A DNA stretch of 64,000 nt from positions 238,501-302,500 of the forward strand of contig NZ_JACHBR010000002.1 of NCBI RefSeq assembly GCF_014200435.1. Direction: 5' to 3'. Shown here in pieces: positions 50,328 through 60,724 of the stretch. This DNA comes from Sphaerisporangium krabiense. Lineage in GTDB: Bacteria > Actinomycetota > Actinomycetes > Streptosporangiales > Streptosporangiaceae. The position numbers and the translations under genes are program-made. The notes under the pieces are model-generated. The model was not told the origin of the DNA. It did no database searches and worked only from the letters and a program-made list of their open reading frames with translations. Positions within the stretch are counted from its first letter, which is position 1. Each line of letters begins with the position of its first letter.

Positions 50328-50536
50328 AGCCCTTTTTCATAGCGGAAATTCGCCGGTCGCTTCATCGCGGGCGGATGTTCATGGAAAGGCGCGCCGGCTC
50401 CGGCATGCCGGGAAACGGATTCCCGCTCGGACACGGTTGAGCAAGTCCGAAGTGGGTCCGGTGTCAATGCCGATGGTTACATTTGACCAAACACGACCCC
50501 TGGACAAGGGGAAACTCCCGCGGGAGGGAGAGGTAA

Positions 50537-51520
50537 TTGACCAGCCTTCTTCGGTCGCTGAGGCGCCGTATTCTCACACCCAACGTCTCGGAGACGAAAC
50601 TTTCGACGCGCGGATTCCACGTGAAAAACGAGGAATCACGTGACCTGCTGGAGACGGTCGGGGAGATGTTCCTCACCGGATTCGGGTACGCGGTGGAGTC
50701 GCGTACCACCGCCGAGGCCGAGGAGCGGTTGGAGACGCTCCCTCCGAGGTTCCGCGGTTTCGCCTACGAGGGCGCGGGCATGGGCTTCGCGATCCTCGAC
50801 GCCATGCCGTTCACCAGCGGCCGCAAGGTCGCCGAGTTCCTCGCCGGCCCGCGCGGGGAGGCCCAGACCGACCTGATCTACGTCGGGGTCGGCTGGGCCA
50901 TGGCGCGGCTGCCCAAGGTCCTGTGGTCCCGCCTCCACGCGCCCGACCCGCTGCTGCGGTGGCTCGCGCTGGACGGATACGGCTTCCACCAGGCGTACTT
51001 CCACACCGAGAAGTACGTGCGGCAGCAGTACCAGGACCCCGCGTTCCCGTGGCCCGCGGGCGGCCCTCCCGGTTACGCCAACCGCGTCATCGACCAGGGC
51101 ATCGGCCGGGCCATGTGGTTCGTCGGCGGCACCGACGTCGACGTCGTCGCCGACCTGATCGAGACCTTCCCCGAGCGCCGCAGGGCGGACCTGTTCGCCG
51201 GGAGCGGCCTGGCCGCGACCTACGCCTGCGGCGTCGAGGAGGACGAGCTGCGCAGGTTCAGGGAGCGCGCGGGCCAGTACCGTCCGCAGCTCGCGCAGGG
51301 GTCGGCGTTCGCCGCCGAGGCGCGGTACCGGCCCGGCCTGGTCGTGCCGTCCACCGAGCTCGCGACGAGCGTCTTCTGCGGCACGACGGCCGAACGGGCG
51401 GCGATGGTCTGCTACGAGACCATTCCCGACCAGCCGGACCAGGGTGATGTGCCCGCCTACGAGGTGTGGCGCCGGCGCATCGCCGACCAACTTGTAACTC
51501 TTGGAGGTGTTACCCAGTGA
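50537..51520 (+). CDS. Enediyne biosynthesis protein UNBL-type (DUF1702), copy 2
   Basis: 327 aa from TTG 50537, which has GGGAGGGAGAGG just upstream and aligns with the start of copy 1 (LLRSLRRRILTPNVSETKL). It shares RGFAYEGAGMGFAILDAM, GVGWAMARLPKVLW, LALDGYGFHQAYFH, DQGIGRAMWFVGG, GLAATYACG and VPAYEVWRRRIADQL, but the N-terminal third and the middle differ enough to suggest an old duplication with division of roles. Its TGA overlaps the GTG of the UNBV gene. Confidence 0.9.
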   Translation: MTSLLRSLRRRILTPNVSETKLSTRGFHVKNEESRDLLETVGEMFLTGFGYAVESRTTAEAEERLETLPPRFRGFAYEGAGMGFAILDAMPFTSGRKVAEFLAGPRGEAQTDLIYVGVGWAMARLPKVLWSRLHAPDPLLRWLALDGYGFHQAYFHTEKYVRQQYQDPAFPWPAGGPPGYANRVIDQGIGRAMWFVGGTDVDVVADLIETFPERRRADLFAGSGLAATYACGVEEDELRRFRERAGQYRPQLAQGSAFAAEARYRPGLVVPSTELATSVFCGTTAERAAMVCYETIPDQPDQGDVPAYEVWRRRIADQLVTLGGVTQ

Positions 51521-53487
51521 CCACGACCTTTGGCTGGCTTCGCAGACAGCTCCCGGGAGTCGTCGCTCTCGTGCTGGTCACGAGCGTCTTCTTGATCGCC
51601 CGGCTGCCCAGCTACTCGTCCGCCGAGGCGGCGACCATCGCGCAGAAGTTCGCGTTCAAGCCCCTGTCGATCGCGCTGCCCAGCGGATACCCACAGAAGT
51701 CGATCCGCCAGGTGAACAAGGACTACAAGCACATCGACGCCTGGATCTCCTCGGTCGGCGCCGCCGTCGCGATGAACGACCTCGACGGCGACGGCCTGTC
51801 CAACGACATCTGCCTCGTGGACACGCGCATCGACCAGGTCGTGATCACCCCGGCCCCGGGCGCCAAGGCCACCCGGTACGCGCCGTTCGCGCTGAAGAGC
51901 ACGCTGCCGATGAACGACGTCATGGCGCCGATGGGCTGCGTCCCCGGCGACTACAACGAGGACGGCCGCATCGACCTGCTCGTCTACATGTGGGGCCGCA
52001 CGCCGATCATCTACCTGGCCCAGCCCGGCGCCACCAAGCTGGACGCGGGCGCCTACCGGTCGGTCGAGCTGGTGCCCGGCCCGAACTCGGCGGGGGGCAA
52101 GTACACCGGCCCGCAGTGGAACACCAACGCCGCGACCGTCGCCGACTTCGACGGTGACGGGCACGACGACATCTTCATCGGCAACTACTTCGCCGACGGC
52201 CCCGTCCTGGACCCGAAGGTCGCGGGCGGCGTCCACATGAACCACTCGATGTCGGCCGCGCACAACGGCGGCGACGACTACTTCTTCCGCTTCACCGGCC
52301 TGCAGGGCGGCACCCCCGCCTACCAGTGCCAGGACGACGTCCTGCCCAAGGACGAGGCCAAGGGCTGGGAGCTCGCCGCCGCGGCCAACGACCTGGACGG
52401 CGACCTGCTGCCCGAGCTGTACCTGGCCAACGACTTCGGCCCCGACCGCATGTACTACAACCGGTCCACGCCGGGCAACATCAAGCTGTCGCTCGTGCAG
52501 GGCGTGCGCACGCCGCTGATCCCCAAGTCCAAGGCGGTCGGCCGCGACTCCTTCAAGGGAATGGGCGTCGACTTCGGCGACCTGGACCACGACGGCATCT
52601 ACGACATGTTCGTCAGCAACATCACCACCTCGTGGGGCATCGAGGAGAGCAACTTCCAGTTCGTCTCGACCGCCAAGAACCAGGAGGACCTGCGCGCCCA
52701 GCTCCGTGACGGCGTCGCCCCCTGGAAGGACGAGAGCGGCCCGGCGGGCACCGCGTGGTCCGGCTGGGGCTGGGACGTCAAGATCGACGACTTCAACAAC
52801 AGCGGTGAGCTGCAGATCGCGCAGGCCACCGGCTTCGTCAAGGGACAGACCGACCGCTGGCCGCAGCTCCAGGAGCTCGCCACCGCCAACGACGAAATGC
52901 TGCAGAACCCGTTCTGGTGGCCGAACGCCACCGCGGGCGACGACATCGGCGGCAACCAGACGCTGCACTTCTTCGTGAAGGGCCCCTCCGGGCGCTACGT
53001 CGACCTGGCCAAGGAGCTCGGCCTGGCCATCCCGGTGCCGACGCGCGGCATCGCCACCGGCGACGCCGACGGCGACGGCCGCCTGGACTTCGCGGTCGCC
53101 CGCCAGTGGGAGGCCCCGGTCTTCTACCAGAACCAGAGCCCGGACGCCGGCGCCTTCGTCGGCCTGCGCCTGACCCACGAGACCTCCGCCGCGAAGGGCA
53201 AGGCCGCCAAGGGCGCGCTCTCCGCCCCCGGCTCGCCGGTCACCGGCGCCCAGGTCTGCGTGATGACCCCCGACGGCCGCAAGTTCGTCGCCCGCGTCGA
53301 CGGCAGCAGCGGTCACTCCGGCCGGCGCAGCACCGACGTCCACATCGGCCTCGGTCCGAACGTCGCCGGCCCGCTGAAGGCGGAGATCCAGTGGCGTGAC
53401 CGCAGCGGCAAGCCGCACAAGCAGGAACTTCAGCTCACCCCCGGCTGGCACTCCCTCACGCTCGGCCAGCAGGCCAAGGAGAAGTGA
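51517..53487 (+). CDS. Enediyne biosynthesis protein UNBV-type (FG-GAP repeat, ASPIC/UnbV domain)
   Basis: 656 aa, GTG 51517 in a GTGA overlap with GGAGGTG upstream. An N-terminal signal anchor (LPGVVALVLVTSVFLIARL) places the rest outside the membrane. At least six Asp-rich FG-GAP/VCBS calcium-binding repeats follow: NDLDGDGLSND, GDYNEDGRIDLL, ADFDGDGHDDIF, NDLDGDLLPELY, GDLDHDGIYDMF and GDADGDGRLDFA, suggesting a beta-propeller. The C-terminal 110 residues contain the ASPIC/UnbV-type domain (HIGLGPNVAGPLKAEIQW). It is one of the three unknown proteins of the canonical cassette. Confidence 0.92.
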   Translation: MTTTFGWLRRQLPGVVALVLVTSVFLIARLPSYSSAEAATIAQKFAFKPLSIALPSGYPQKSIRQVNKDYKHIDAWISSVGAAVAMNDLDGDGLSNDICLVDTRIDQVVITPAPGAKATRYAPFALKSTLPMNDVMAPMGCVPGDYNEDGRIDLLVYMWGRTPIIYLAQPGATKLDAGAYRSVELVPGPNSAGGKYTGPQWNTNAATVADFDGDGHDDIFIGNYFADGPVLDPKVAGGVHMNHSMSAAHNGGDDYFFRFTGLQGGTPAYQCQDDVLPKDEAKGWELAAAANDLDGDLLPELYLANDFGPDRMYYNRSTPGNIKLSLVQGVRTPLIPKSKAVGRDSFKGMGVDFGDLDHDGIYDMFVSNITTSWGIEESNFQFVSTAKNQEDLRAQLRDGVAPWKDESGPAGTAWSGWGWDVKIDDFNNSGELQIAQATGFVKGQTDRWPQLQELATANDEMLQNPFWWPNATAGDDIGGNQTLHFFVKGPSGRYVDLAKELGLAIPVPTRGIATGDADGDGRLDFAVARQWEAPVFYQNQSPDAGAFVGLRLTHETSAAKGKAAKGALSAPGSPVTGAQVCVMTPDGRKFVARVDGSSGHSGRRSTDVHIGLGPNVAGPLKAEIQWRDRSGKPHKQELQLTPGWHSLTLGQQAKEK

Positions 53488-53489
53488 TC

Positions 53490-54476
53490 ATGTCTGACCA
53501 GAAGCCAAGCGCTCCGCCGCGGCACGACCCCAAGGTCGTCATCGCGCTGCGCAACTTCGCGTTGTCCATCACGGTGTTCAACATCGTCGGCTACACGATC
53601 CTCGGGTTCGAGCAGCCGTGGCTCTGGCCCTTCATCGCCCTCGCGGTCGGGTACACCACCGAGATCGCCCTGGAGAAGATCGGCGCGAAGGTCGAGGGAC
53701 GCACCCCCCGCTACATGGGCAACGGCTTCCGCGGCCTGCGCGAGTTCCTCTACCCGGCGCACATCACCAGCCTCGCCATGAACATGCTGATCTACGTCAA
53801 CGACCAGGTGATGGTGCTGGTGTTCGGCGTCGTGGTGGCCGTCGGCGCCAAGTGGGTGCTCCGCGCCCCCGTCAAGGGCCGCATGCGCCACTACATGAAC
53901 CCCTCGAACTTCGGCATCGCCGTCATCCTGCTGGTGTTCCCGTGGGCGAGCATCGCGCCGCCCTACCACTTCACCGAGAACATCGACACCTGGGCCGACT
54001 GGCTGATCCCCGGCCTGATCATCGTCGGCGGCACGATGCTGAACGGCAAGCTGACCGGCCGCATGCCGCTCATCGCCGGCTGGGTCGGCGTCTTCGCCCT
54101 CCAGGCCGTCGTCCGCGGCATCTTCTTCGGCACGTCCATCTCGGCCGCGCTCGCCATGATGACCGGCGTCGCGTTCGTCCTGTACAGCAACTACATGGTC
54201 ACCGACCCCGGCACCAGCCCGTCCAAGCCGTGGTCCCAGTTCGCCTTCGGCGGCGGCGTGGCCCTGATGTACGGACTGCTGACCGCCGTGCACATCTCCT
54301 ACGCGCTCTTCTTCGCCACCGCCGGCATCTGCGCCATCCGCGGCGGCTTCTTCTGGGCGCTGCACTTCGTCAACAAGGCCCGCGAGCAGCGCGAGGCGGC
54401 GCAGGCGCCCCAGCCGCTCCCGCCCCTGCCCGTCGACGCGATCTCGCCGAACGGTAAAGAGGTCGCCGCCGTATGA
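53490..54476 (+). CDS. Enediyne biosynthesis protein UNBU-type, integral membrane
   Basis: 328 aa, ATG 53490, directly after the UNBV stop. Seven to eight hydrophobic helices, from VFNIVGYTILGFEQPWLWPF to ALMYGLLTAVHISYALFFA, with conserved-looking MNPSNFGIAVILLVFPW and GTMLNGKLTGRMPL, which recall RnfD/NqrB-type flavin-binding membrane subunits. The NPSNFG loop motif is similar to the flavinylated loops of those proteins but I cannot confirm a flavin attachment site. Its stop overlaps the PKSE start (ATGA). Confidence 0.9.
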   Translation: MSDQKPSAPPRHDPKVVIALRNFALSITVFNIVGYTILGFEQPWLWPFIALAVGYTTEIALEKIGAKVEGRTPRYMGNGFRGLREFLYPAHITSLAMNMLIYVNDQVMVLVFGVVVAVGAKWVLRAPVKGRMRHYMNPSNFGIAVILLVFPWASIAPPYHFTENIDTWADWLIPGLIIVGGTMLNGKLTGRMPLIAGWVGVFALQAVVRGIFFGTSISAALAMMTGVAFVLYSNYMVTDPGTSPSKPWSQFAFGGGVALMYGLLTAVHISYALFFATAGICAIRGGFFWALHFVNKAREQREAAQAPQPLPPLPVDAISPNGKEVAAV

Positions 54477-57400
54477 CCAGGATCGCGATCGTCGGCATGG
54501 CGTGCCGGTATCCGGACGCCACGTCTCCGAGAGAGCTCTGGGAGAACGCTCTCGCCGGTCGCCGCGCCTTCAGAAGACTGCCCGACGTGCGCATGCGCCT
54601 TGAGGACTACTGGGATCCCGATCCGGCGACCCCGGACACCTTCTACGCGCGCACCGCGGCGGTCATCGAGGGCTACGAGTTCGACCGGGTCCGCTACAAG
54701 ATCGCCGGTAGCACGTACCGCTCCACCGACCTGACCCACTGGCTCGCCCTCGACATGGCGGGCCAGGCGCTGGCGGACGCGGGATTCCCCGGGGCGGAGG
54801 GCCTGCCCCGGGAGCGCACCGGCGTGGTGGTGGGCAACACCCTCACCGGCGAGTTCACCAGGGCGAACGTCATGCGGCTGCGCTGGCCGTACGTCCGCCG
54901 CACCGTGGCCGCGGGCCTCAAGGAACAGGGCTGGGACGACGACCGTCTCGCCACGTTCCTCGCCGACCTGGAGGTCACCTACAAGAACCCGTTCCCGCCC
55001 GTCGACGAGGACACCCTGGCCGGTGGCCTCTCCAACACCATCGCCGGGCGGATCTGCAACCACTTCGACCTGAACGGCGGCGGCTACACCGTCGACGGCG
55101 CGTGCTCCTCGTCGCTGCTGTCGGTGACCACCGCCTGCAAGGGCCTGATCGACGGCGACGTTGACGTGGCGATCGCGGGCGGGGTGGACCTGTCCATCGA
55201 CCCGTTCGAGATCATCGGCTTCGCCAAGACCGGCGCCCTGGCCAAGGGCGAGTTCCGCCTGTACGACCGGCACTCCAACGGCTTCTGGCCGGGCGAGGGC
55301 TGCGGCATGGTCGTGCTGATGCGCGAGGAGGACGCCCTCGCGGCCCGGCACCGGATCTACGCCACCATCGCCGGCTGGGGGATCTCCTCCGACGGCAAGG
55401 GCGGCATCACCCGGCCCGAGGTCGGCGGGTACAAGCTCGCGCTGCGGCGCGCCTACGAGCGCGCCGGGTTCGGCATCGAGAGCGTCGAGCTGTTCGAGGG
55501 CCACGGCACCGGCACGGCGGTCGGCGACAAGACCGAGCTGACCGCCCTGTCCGAGGCCCGTGCCGAGGCCGGCGCCGACGTGCCGGCCGCGGTCACCTCG
55601 ATCAAGGGCATGATCGGCCACGCCAAGGCGGCGGCCGGCGTCGCGGGGCTCATCAAGACCGCGATGGCCGTGCACGAGCAGGTGCTGCCCCCGACCATCG
55701 GCTGCGTCGACCCGCAGGACATCCTCACCTCCGAGTCGGCCACGCTGCGCGCCCTGCGCAAGGCGGAGCCCTGGCCCGCCGGCGTGCCCGTGCGCGCCGG
55801 CGTCACCGCCATGGGCTTCGGCGGCATCAACACCCACGTCGTGCTGGAGAAGACCGGCCCGCGCAAGCGCGTGCTGTCCACGCGCACCCGGCAGCTCGCC
55901 GCGTCCTCCCAGGACGCCGAGCTGCTGCTCGCCGACGCCGCGTCGCCGCAGGCCCTGCGCGACCGGCTCGCCGAGCTGGCCGACTTCGTGATCACGGTGT
56001 CGTACGGCCAGGTCGCCGACCTCGCCGCCACGCTCCAGCGCGACCTGCGCGACCTGCCGTTCCGCGCCGCCGTGGTCGCGACCTCGCCCGAGGACGCCGA
56101 GCGGCAGCTCCGCCGCGCGATCGACGCCCTCGACGCCGGCGAGACCACGCTGATCACGCCGGACGGCCGGGCGTTCCTCGGCCACGCCGACGGCCCCGGC
56201 CGGGTGGGCTTCCTGTTCCCCGGCCAGGGGTCGGGGCGCGGCACCAGCGGCGGCGCGCTGCGCCGCAGGTTCGCCGAGGTCGAGGAGATCTACCTGCGGG
56301 CGGACCTGCCCACCTCGGGCGACATGGTGGCGACCGCGGTCGCCCAGCCGCGCATCGTGACCGGCTCGATCGCGGGCCTGCGCGCCCTGTCCCTGATCGG
56401 CGTGGACGCCGAGGTCGCCGTCGGGCACAGCCTCGGCGAGATCTCGGCCCTGCACTGGGCCGGCGCGCTCGACGAGGACGCCCTGCTGCGCGTGGCCGCG
56501 GTCCGCGGCCGGGCCATGACCGAGCGCAGCAGCGCCACGGGCACCATGGCCGGCGTCCGCGCGACGCCGGACGCGGTGATCCAGCTCCTCGGCGACCTGC
56601 CCGTCGTCATCGCCGGGTACAACGGCCCCGAGCAGACCGTGGTCGCCGGGACGGTCGAGGCGGTCGAGGCGTTCGGCGCCAAGGCCACCGCCGCGGGCCT
56701 GAAGTGGACCCGCCTCGCGGTGTCCCACGCCTTCCACTCGCCGCTGGTCGCCCCGGCCGCCGAGCAGTTCGGCGCCGCGCTCGACGAGGAGGAGTTCGGC
56801 CCCGTCGGACGGCGGATCGTCTCCACCGTCACCGGGGAGACGCTGGCGTCGTCCACCGACGTCCGCGTCCTGCTGCGCGACCAGATCACCGACCCGGTGC
56901 TGTTCACCCAGGCGGTCGAGCGCGCGGCCAAGGACATCGACCTGTTCGTCGAGGTCGGCCCGGGCCGGGTGCTGAGCGGCCTCGCCGCGTCGGTGACCGA
57001 CGTCCCGGCCGTGCCGCTGGACACCGACGACGAGTCGCTGACCGGCCTGCTGCGCGTGGCCGGCGCCGCGTACGTCTCCGGCGTGCCGGTGGTGCACGAG
57101 GAGCTGTTCCACGGGCGGCTGCTGCGCCCGCTGGAGGTCGGGACGGAGTTCTCGTTCTTCGAGAGCCCCGTCGAGCAGGCGCCGCAGGTCAGCGTCACCG
57201 GCACCGTCCGCCGCGAGGCGGCCGCGGCGCCGGCCGTCGCCGAGCCCGCCGCGCCGGCCGCCGGGGCGGGGGGCGCCGAGTCGAGCATCGACCTGCTGCG
57301 CCGCCTCGCCGCGGAGCGGGCCGAGCTCCCGCTGGAGATGGTGAGCGAGGACGCGAGGCCCCTGGACGAGCTGCACCTCAGCTCGGTCACGGTGATGCAC

Positions 57401-60259
57401 ATCATCGACCAGGCCAGCCAGCGGCTCGGCGTCCCGGCCTCCAACGCGCCGACCAACCTCGCCACGGCGAGCCTGCGCGAGCTGTCGGAGGCCCTGGACG
57501 CGCTGGCCGCGGACGCCAGGAACGCCGAGGCGGCCGGCCCCGCGATCGTCGCGGGCGCCGCCCCCTGGTCGCGGCCGTTCGCGGTCGACCTGGACGAGCT
57601 GCCGCTGCCCGCGCGCACCTCTCCCCAGGAGAACGGCCGGTGGCGGCTGTTCGCGCCCGAGGGGACCCCGCTCGCCGAGTCGCTGCACCAGGCGCTCGAA
57701 ACGGGCGGCGTCGGCTCCGGACTGGTCGTGGTGCTGCCCGAGGGACGCGCCGAGGCGCACCTGGAGCACGCGCTGCGCGCCGCGAAGGAGGCCGTCGCGA
57801 GCGAGCCGGGCACCCGTTTCGTCGCCGTCCAGCACGGCGCCGGCGCGGCCGGCCTCGCCAAGACCCTCCAGCTGGAGGCGCCGCACCTGCGCACCACCAT
57901 CGTCCACCTGCCCCCCGGCCCCGACGTGGTCGCCCGCGTCGTGGACGAGGTCGCCGCGACCACCCGGTTCTCCGAGGTGTTCTACGACGACCGGGGCGCG
58001 CGCCGGGTGCCGACCCTGCGCGTGCTGCCGGTGCGGGCCGCCCGCACCGACCGGCCGCTCGGCGCCGGCGACGTGCTGCTGGTGACCGGCGGCGGCAAGG
58101 GCATCACCGCCGAGTGCGCGCTCGCGGTGGCCGCCGACTCCGGGGCCAAGCTGGCCGTGCTCGGCCGCTCGGACCCGGCGGCCGACCAGGAGCTGTCGGA
58201 CAACCTGCGGCGGATGGCCGACTCCGGCGTCACGGTGCGCTACGCCCGCGCCGACGTCACCGACGCCGCCCAGGTACGGGCCGCGGTGGCCGGGCTGGCG
58301 GCCGAGCTCGGGCAGGTCACCGCCGTCCTGCACGGCGCGGGCCGCAACGAGCCCGCCGCGCTGACCGGCCTGGACATGGGCGCGTTCCGGCGCACCTTCG
58401 CCCCGAAGGTCGACGGCCTGCGCAACGTCCTGGACGCGGTCGACCCCGGCGCGCTGCGCCTGCTGGTCACGTTCGGCAGCATCATCGGCCGGGCCGGCCT
58501 GCAGGGCGAGGCGCACTACTCCACCGCCAACGACTGGATGGCCGAGATCACCCGCGAGGTGGGGGAGACCCACCCCGGCTGCCGGGCGATCTGCATGGAG
58601 TGGTCGGTCTGGTCCGAGGTCGGCATGGGCGAGAAGCTGTCGGTGGTCGACGCGCTCGGCCGCATGGGCGTCACCGCCATCACGCCCGAGCAGGGCGTGC
58701 AGATCATGCGCCGGCTCGTCACCGACCCCGACGTCCCCGCCACCGTGGTGATCAGCGGCCGTACGCAGGGCATCGACACCGCCCGCTACGACCTGCCCGA
58801 GCTGCCGCTGCTGCGGTTCGTCGACAAGCCCCTCGTCCACTACCACGGCGTCGAGCTCGTCACCGAGGTGGAGATGAACGCGGGCACCGACCTGTACCTC
58901 GCCGACCACCTGCTCGACGGCAACCTGCTGTTCCCCGCCGTCTTCGGCATGGAGGCGATGGCGCAGGTCGCCGGCGCGGTCACCGGGCGCGGCACCGCGC
59001 CGGTCATCGAGGAGGCGGAGTTCGTCCGGCCCATCATCGTGCCGCCCGCGGGCAGCACGACGATCCGGGTCGCGGCCACCGTCGTCGACGGCGACCAGGA
59101 CGGCGAGACCGTCGCGGTCGCGATCCGCAGCGCGGAGACCGGCTTCGAGGTGGACCACTTCCGCGCGACCGTGCGGTTCACCGGGGACCCGGTGCCGCAG
59201 GGCCCGCCGGACCAGGTCGCCGAGGGCCTGCCGGTCGTGCCGCTGGACCCGGCCACCGAGATGTACGGTGACGTGCTGTTCCAGGGCGGGCGCTTCCACC
59301 GCCTGCGCCGCTACCACCGCGCCGCCGCGCGCCACGTCGACGCCGAGGTGGCCGCGCTGGACGCCCGCGACTGGTTCGCCGGGTTCCTGCCCGGCGAGCT
59401 GCGGCTCGCCGACCCGGGCATGCGCGACGCGCTCATGCACGGCAACCAGGTGTGCGTCCCCGACGCGACCCTGCTGCCGACCGGCATCGAGCGGGTGCAC
59501 GCGGGCGGGGCCGCGCTCACCGGCACGGAGGGTCTGCGCTACTGCGCCACCGAGCGCCTGCGCGACGGCGACACCTACATCTACGACATCGCCGTCCGCA
59601 CGCCCGCCGGCGAGGTGGTCGAGCGGTGGGAGGGCCTGCGCCTGCAGGCCGTCCGCAAGAAGGACGGCCGGGGACCGTGGGTCACCCCGCTGCTCGGCTC
59701 GTACGTGGAGCGGACGCTGGAGGACCTGGTCGGCGCCCGCGTCGCGGTCGCCGTCGAGCCGCACCACGACGAGGCGGGCGACGAGACGCGGACGGCCGTC
59801 GCGGCCGGGCGCGCCGCCGGTCGCCCGGTCACGCTGCGCGCGCGGCCGGACGGACGGCAGGAGGTCGAGGGCGGCCCGGTGGTCTCCGCGGCCCACGGCG
59901 CGGGGCTCACGCTGGTCGTCCTCGCCGACGGCGGGGCGGGCACCGGCGTGGCCGAGGTCGCCGAGCGCACCGAGGCCGAGTGGAAGAAGCTGCTCGGCGC
60001 ACGCCTGCCGCTGGCCAAGGAGGTCTCCGCCCGCACCGGCGAGGGCCTCGGCACCGCGGCGGCCCGCGTGCAGGCCGCCGTGGCGAGCATGCGCGAGGCC
60101 GGGCTCTCCGCCCGCGCGCGGCTCACCTTCCACGAGGGCGGCGGCGAGGCGTGGGCGGTGTTCGCCTCCGGTCAGACGCGCGTCGCGACGCTGGCCACCA
60201 CGCTGCGGGACGCGCCGGCGCCGGTGGTCCTCGCGGTGCTCACCGAAGGGAGGCCGTAG
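54473..60259 (+). CDS. pksE: Iterative enediyne polyketide synthase (PKSE), KS-AT-ACP-KR-DH-PPT
   Basis: 1928 aa, the usual length. KS (about 1-430) with Cys211 in VDGACSSSLLSV and His344 and His383 in EGHGTGTAVGD and MIGHAKAAAG. AT (about 560-890): FLFPGQGSG and Ser653 in VGHSLGE. ACP with LHLSSVTVMHI; Ser971 is the expected phosphopantetheine site, and the LHLSS form is usual for this family. KR (about 1195-1440): LVTGGGKGITA and a YSTAND active site. DH (about 1450-1650): His1479 in YLADHLLDGNLLFPAV. The C-terminal about 250 residues form the built-in phosphopantetheinyl transferase. It makes the linear polyene from acetyl and malonyl units that becomes the enediyne core. The ATG overlaps the UNBU stop. 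Confidence 0.96.
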   Translation: MTRIAIVGMACRYPDATSPRELWENALAGRRAFRRLPDVRMRLEDYWDPDPATPDTFYARTAAVIEGYEFDRVRYKIAGSTYRSTDLTHWLALDMAGQALADAGFPGAEGLPRERTGVVVGNTLTGEFTRANVMRLRWPYVRRTVAAGLKEQGWDDDRLATFLADLEVTYKNPFPPVDEDTLAGGLSNTIAGRICNHFDLNGGGYTVDGACSSSLLSVTTACKGLIDGDVDVAIAGGVDLSIDPFEIIGFAKTGALAKGEFRLYDRHSNGFWPGEGCGMVVLMREEDALAARHRIYATIAGWGISSDGKGGITRPEVGGYKLALRRAYERAGFGIESVELFEGHGTGTAVGDKTELTALSEARAEAGADVPAAVTSIKGMIGHAKAAAGVAGLIKTAMAVHEQVLPPTIGCVDPQDILTSESATLRALRKAEPWPAGVPVRAGVTAMGFGGINTHVVLEKTGPRKRVLSTRTRQLAASSQDAELLLADAASPQALRDRLAELADFVITVSYGQVADLAATLQRDLRDLPFRAAVVATSPEDAERQLRRAIDALDAGETTLITPDGRAFLGHADGPGRVGFLFPGQGSGRGTSGGALRRRFAEVEEIYLRADLPTSGDMVATAVAQPRIVTGSIAGLRALSLIGVDAEVAVGHSLGEISALHWAGALDEDALLRVAAVRGRAMTERSSATGTMAGVRATPDAVIQLLGDLPVVIAGYNGPEQTVVAGTVEAVEAFGAKATAAGLKWTRLAVSHAFHSPLVAPAAEQFGAALDEEEFGPVGRRIVSTVTGETLASSTDVRVLLRDQITDPVLFTQAVERAAKDIDLFVEVGPGRVLSGLAASVTDVPAVPLDTDDESLTGLLRVAGAAYVSGVPVVHEELFHGRLLRPLEVGTEFSFFESPVEQAPQVSVTGTVRREAAAAPAVAEPAAPAAGAGGAESSIDLLRRLAAERAELPLEMVSEDARPLDELHLSSVTVMHIIDQASQRLGVPASNAPTNLATASLRELSEALDALAADARNAEAAGPAIVAGAAPWSRPFAVDLDELPLPARTSPQENGRWRLFAPEGTPLAESLHQALETGGVGSGLVVVLPEGRAEAHLEHALRAAKEAVASEPGTRFVAVQHGAGAAGLAKTLQLEAPHLRTTIVHLPPGPDVVARVVDEVAATTRFSEVFYDDRGARRVPTLRVLPVRAARTDRPLGAGDVLLVTGGGKGITAECALAVAADSGAKLAVLGRSDPAADQELSDNLRRMADSGVTVRYARADVTDAAQVRAAVAGLAAELGQVTAVLHGAGRNEPAALTGLDMGAFRRTFAPKVDGLRNVLDAVDPGALRLLVTFGSIIGRAGLQGEAHYSTANDWMAEITREVGETHPGCRAICMEWSVWSEVGMGEKLSVVDALGRMGVTAITPEQGVQIMRRLVTDPDVPATVVISGRTQGIDTARYDLPELPLLRFVDKPLVHYHGVELVTEVEMNAGTDLYLADHLLDGNLLFPAVFGMEAMAQVAGAVTGRGTAPVIEEAEFVRPIIVPPAGSTTIRVAATVVDGDQDGETVAVAIRSAETGFEVDHFRATVRFTGDPVPQGPPDQVAEGLPVVPLDPATEMYGDVLFQGGRFHRLRRYHRAAARHVDAEVAALDARDWFAGFLPGELRLADPGMRDALMHGNQVCVPDATLLPTGIERVHAGGAALTGTEGLRYCATERLRDGDTYIYDIAVRTPAGEVVERWEGLRLQAVRKKDGRGPWVTPLLGSYVERTLEDLVGARVAVAVEPHHDEAGDETRTAVAAGRAAGRPVTLRARPDGRQEVEGGPVVSAAHGAGLTLVVLADGGAGTGVAEVAERTEAEWKKLLGARLPLAKEVSARTGEGLGTAAARVQAAVASMREAGLSARARLTFHEGGGEAWAVFASGQTRVATLATTLRDAPAPVVLAVLTEGRP

Positions 60260-60262
60260 GCC

Positions 60263-60691
60263 TTGAGCAAGTACTACGAGTATCTGCACACGGTCGGGTT
60301 CGAGGAGACCAACCTCGTCGGCAACGTGTACTACGTGAACTACCTGCGGTGGCAGGGCCGCTGCAGGGAGATGTTCCTGAAGGAGAGAGCCACCGAGGTG
60401 CTCGCCGACATGCAGGACGACCTGAAGCTGTTCACGCTGAAGGTCGACTGCGAGTTCTTCGCCGAGATCACCGCGTTCGACGAGCTCTCGATCCGGATGC
60501 GGCTGGTCGAGCTGGCGAAGACGCAGGTCGAGTTCAGCTTCGACTACGTCCGGCTGGACCGGGGCGGCGGCGAGACGCTCGTCGCCCGCGGACGGCAGCG
60601 GGTGGCCTGCATGCGCGGGCCCAACACCCGCACGGTTCCCGCCAGGGTCCCCGACGCCCTGGCGCAGGCGCTCGAACCCTACGCGTCGTAG
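60263..60691 (+). CDS. Enediyne polyene thioesterase (TEBC/E10 type)
   Basis: 142 aa from TTG 60263, three bases after the PKS stop, with GAAGGGAGG upstream. Single hotdog domain: YYEYLHTVGFEETNLVGN leads into VYYVNYLRWQGRCREMF, the signature of enediyne thioesterases that release the polyene from the PKSE ACP, and it ends RVACMRGPNTRTVPARVPD. Length and order match the known cassette. No signal sequence. Confidence 0.94.
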   Translation: MSKYYEYLHTVGFEETNLVGNVYYVNYLRWQGRCREMFLKERATEVLADMQDDLKLFTLKVDCEFFAEITAFDELSIRMRLVELAKTQVEFSFDYVRLDRGGGETLVARGRQRVACMRGPNTRTVPARVPDALAQALEPYAS

Positions 60692-60724
60692 GCGCGGACC
60701 CGAAACAGTGAGCAGGAGACAAGC

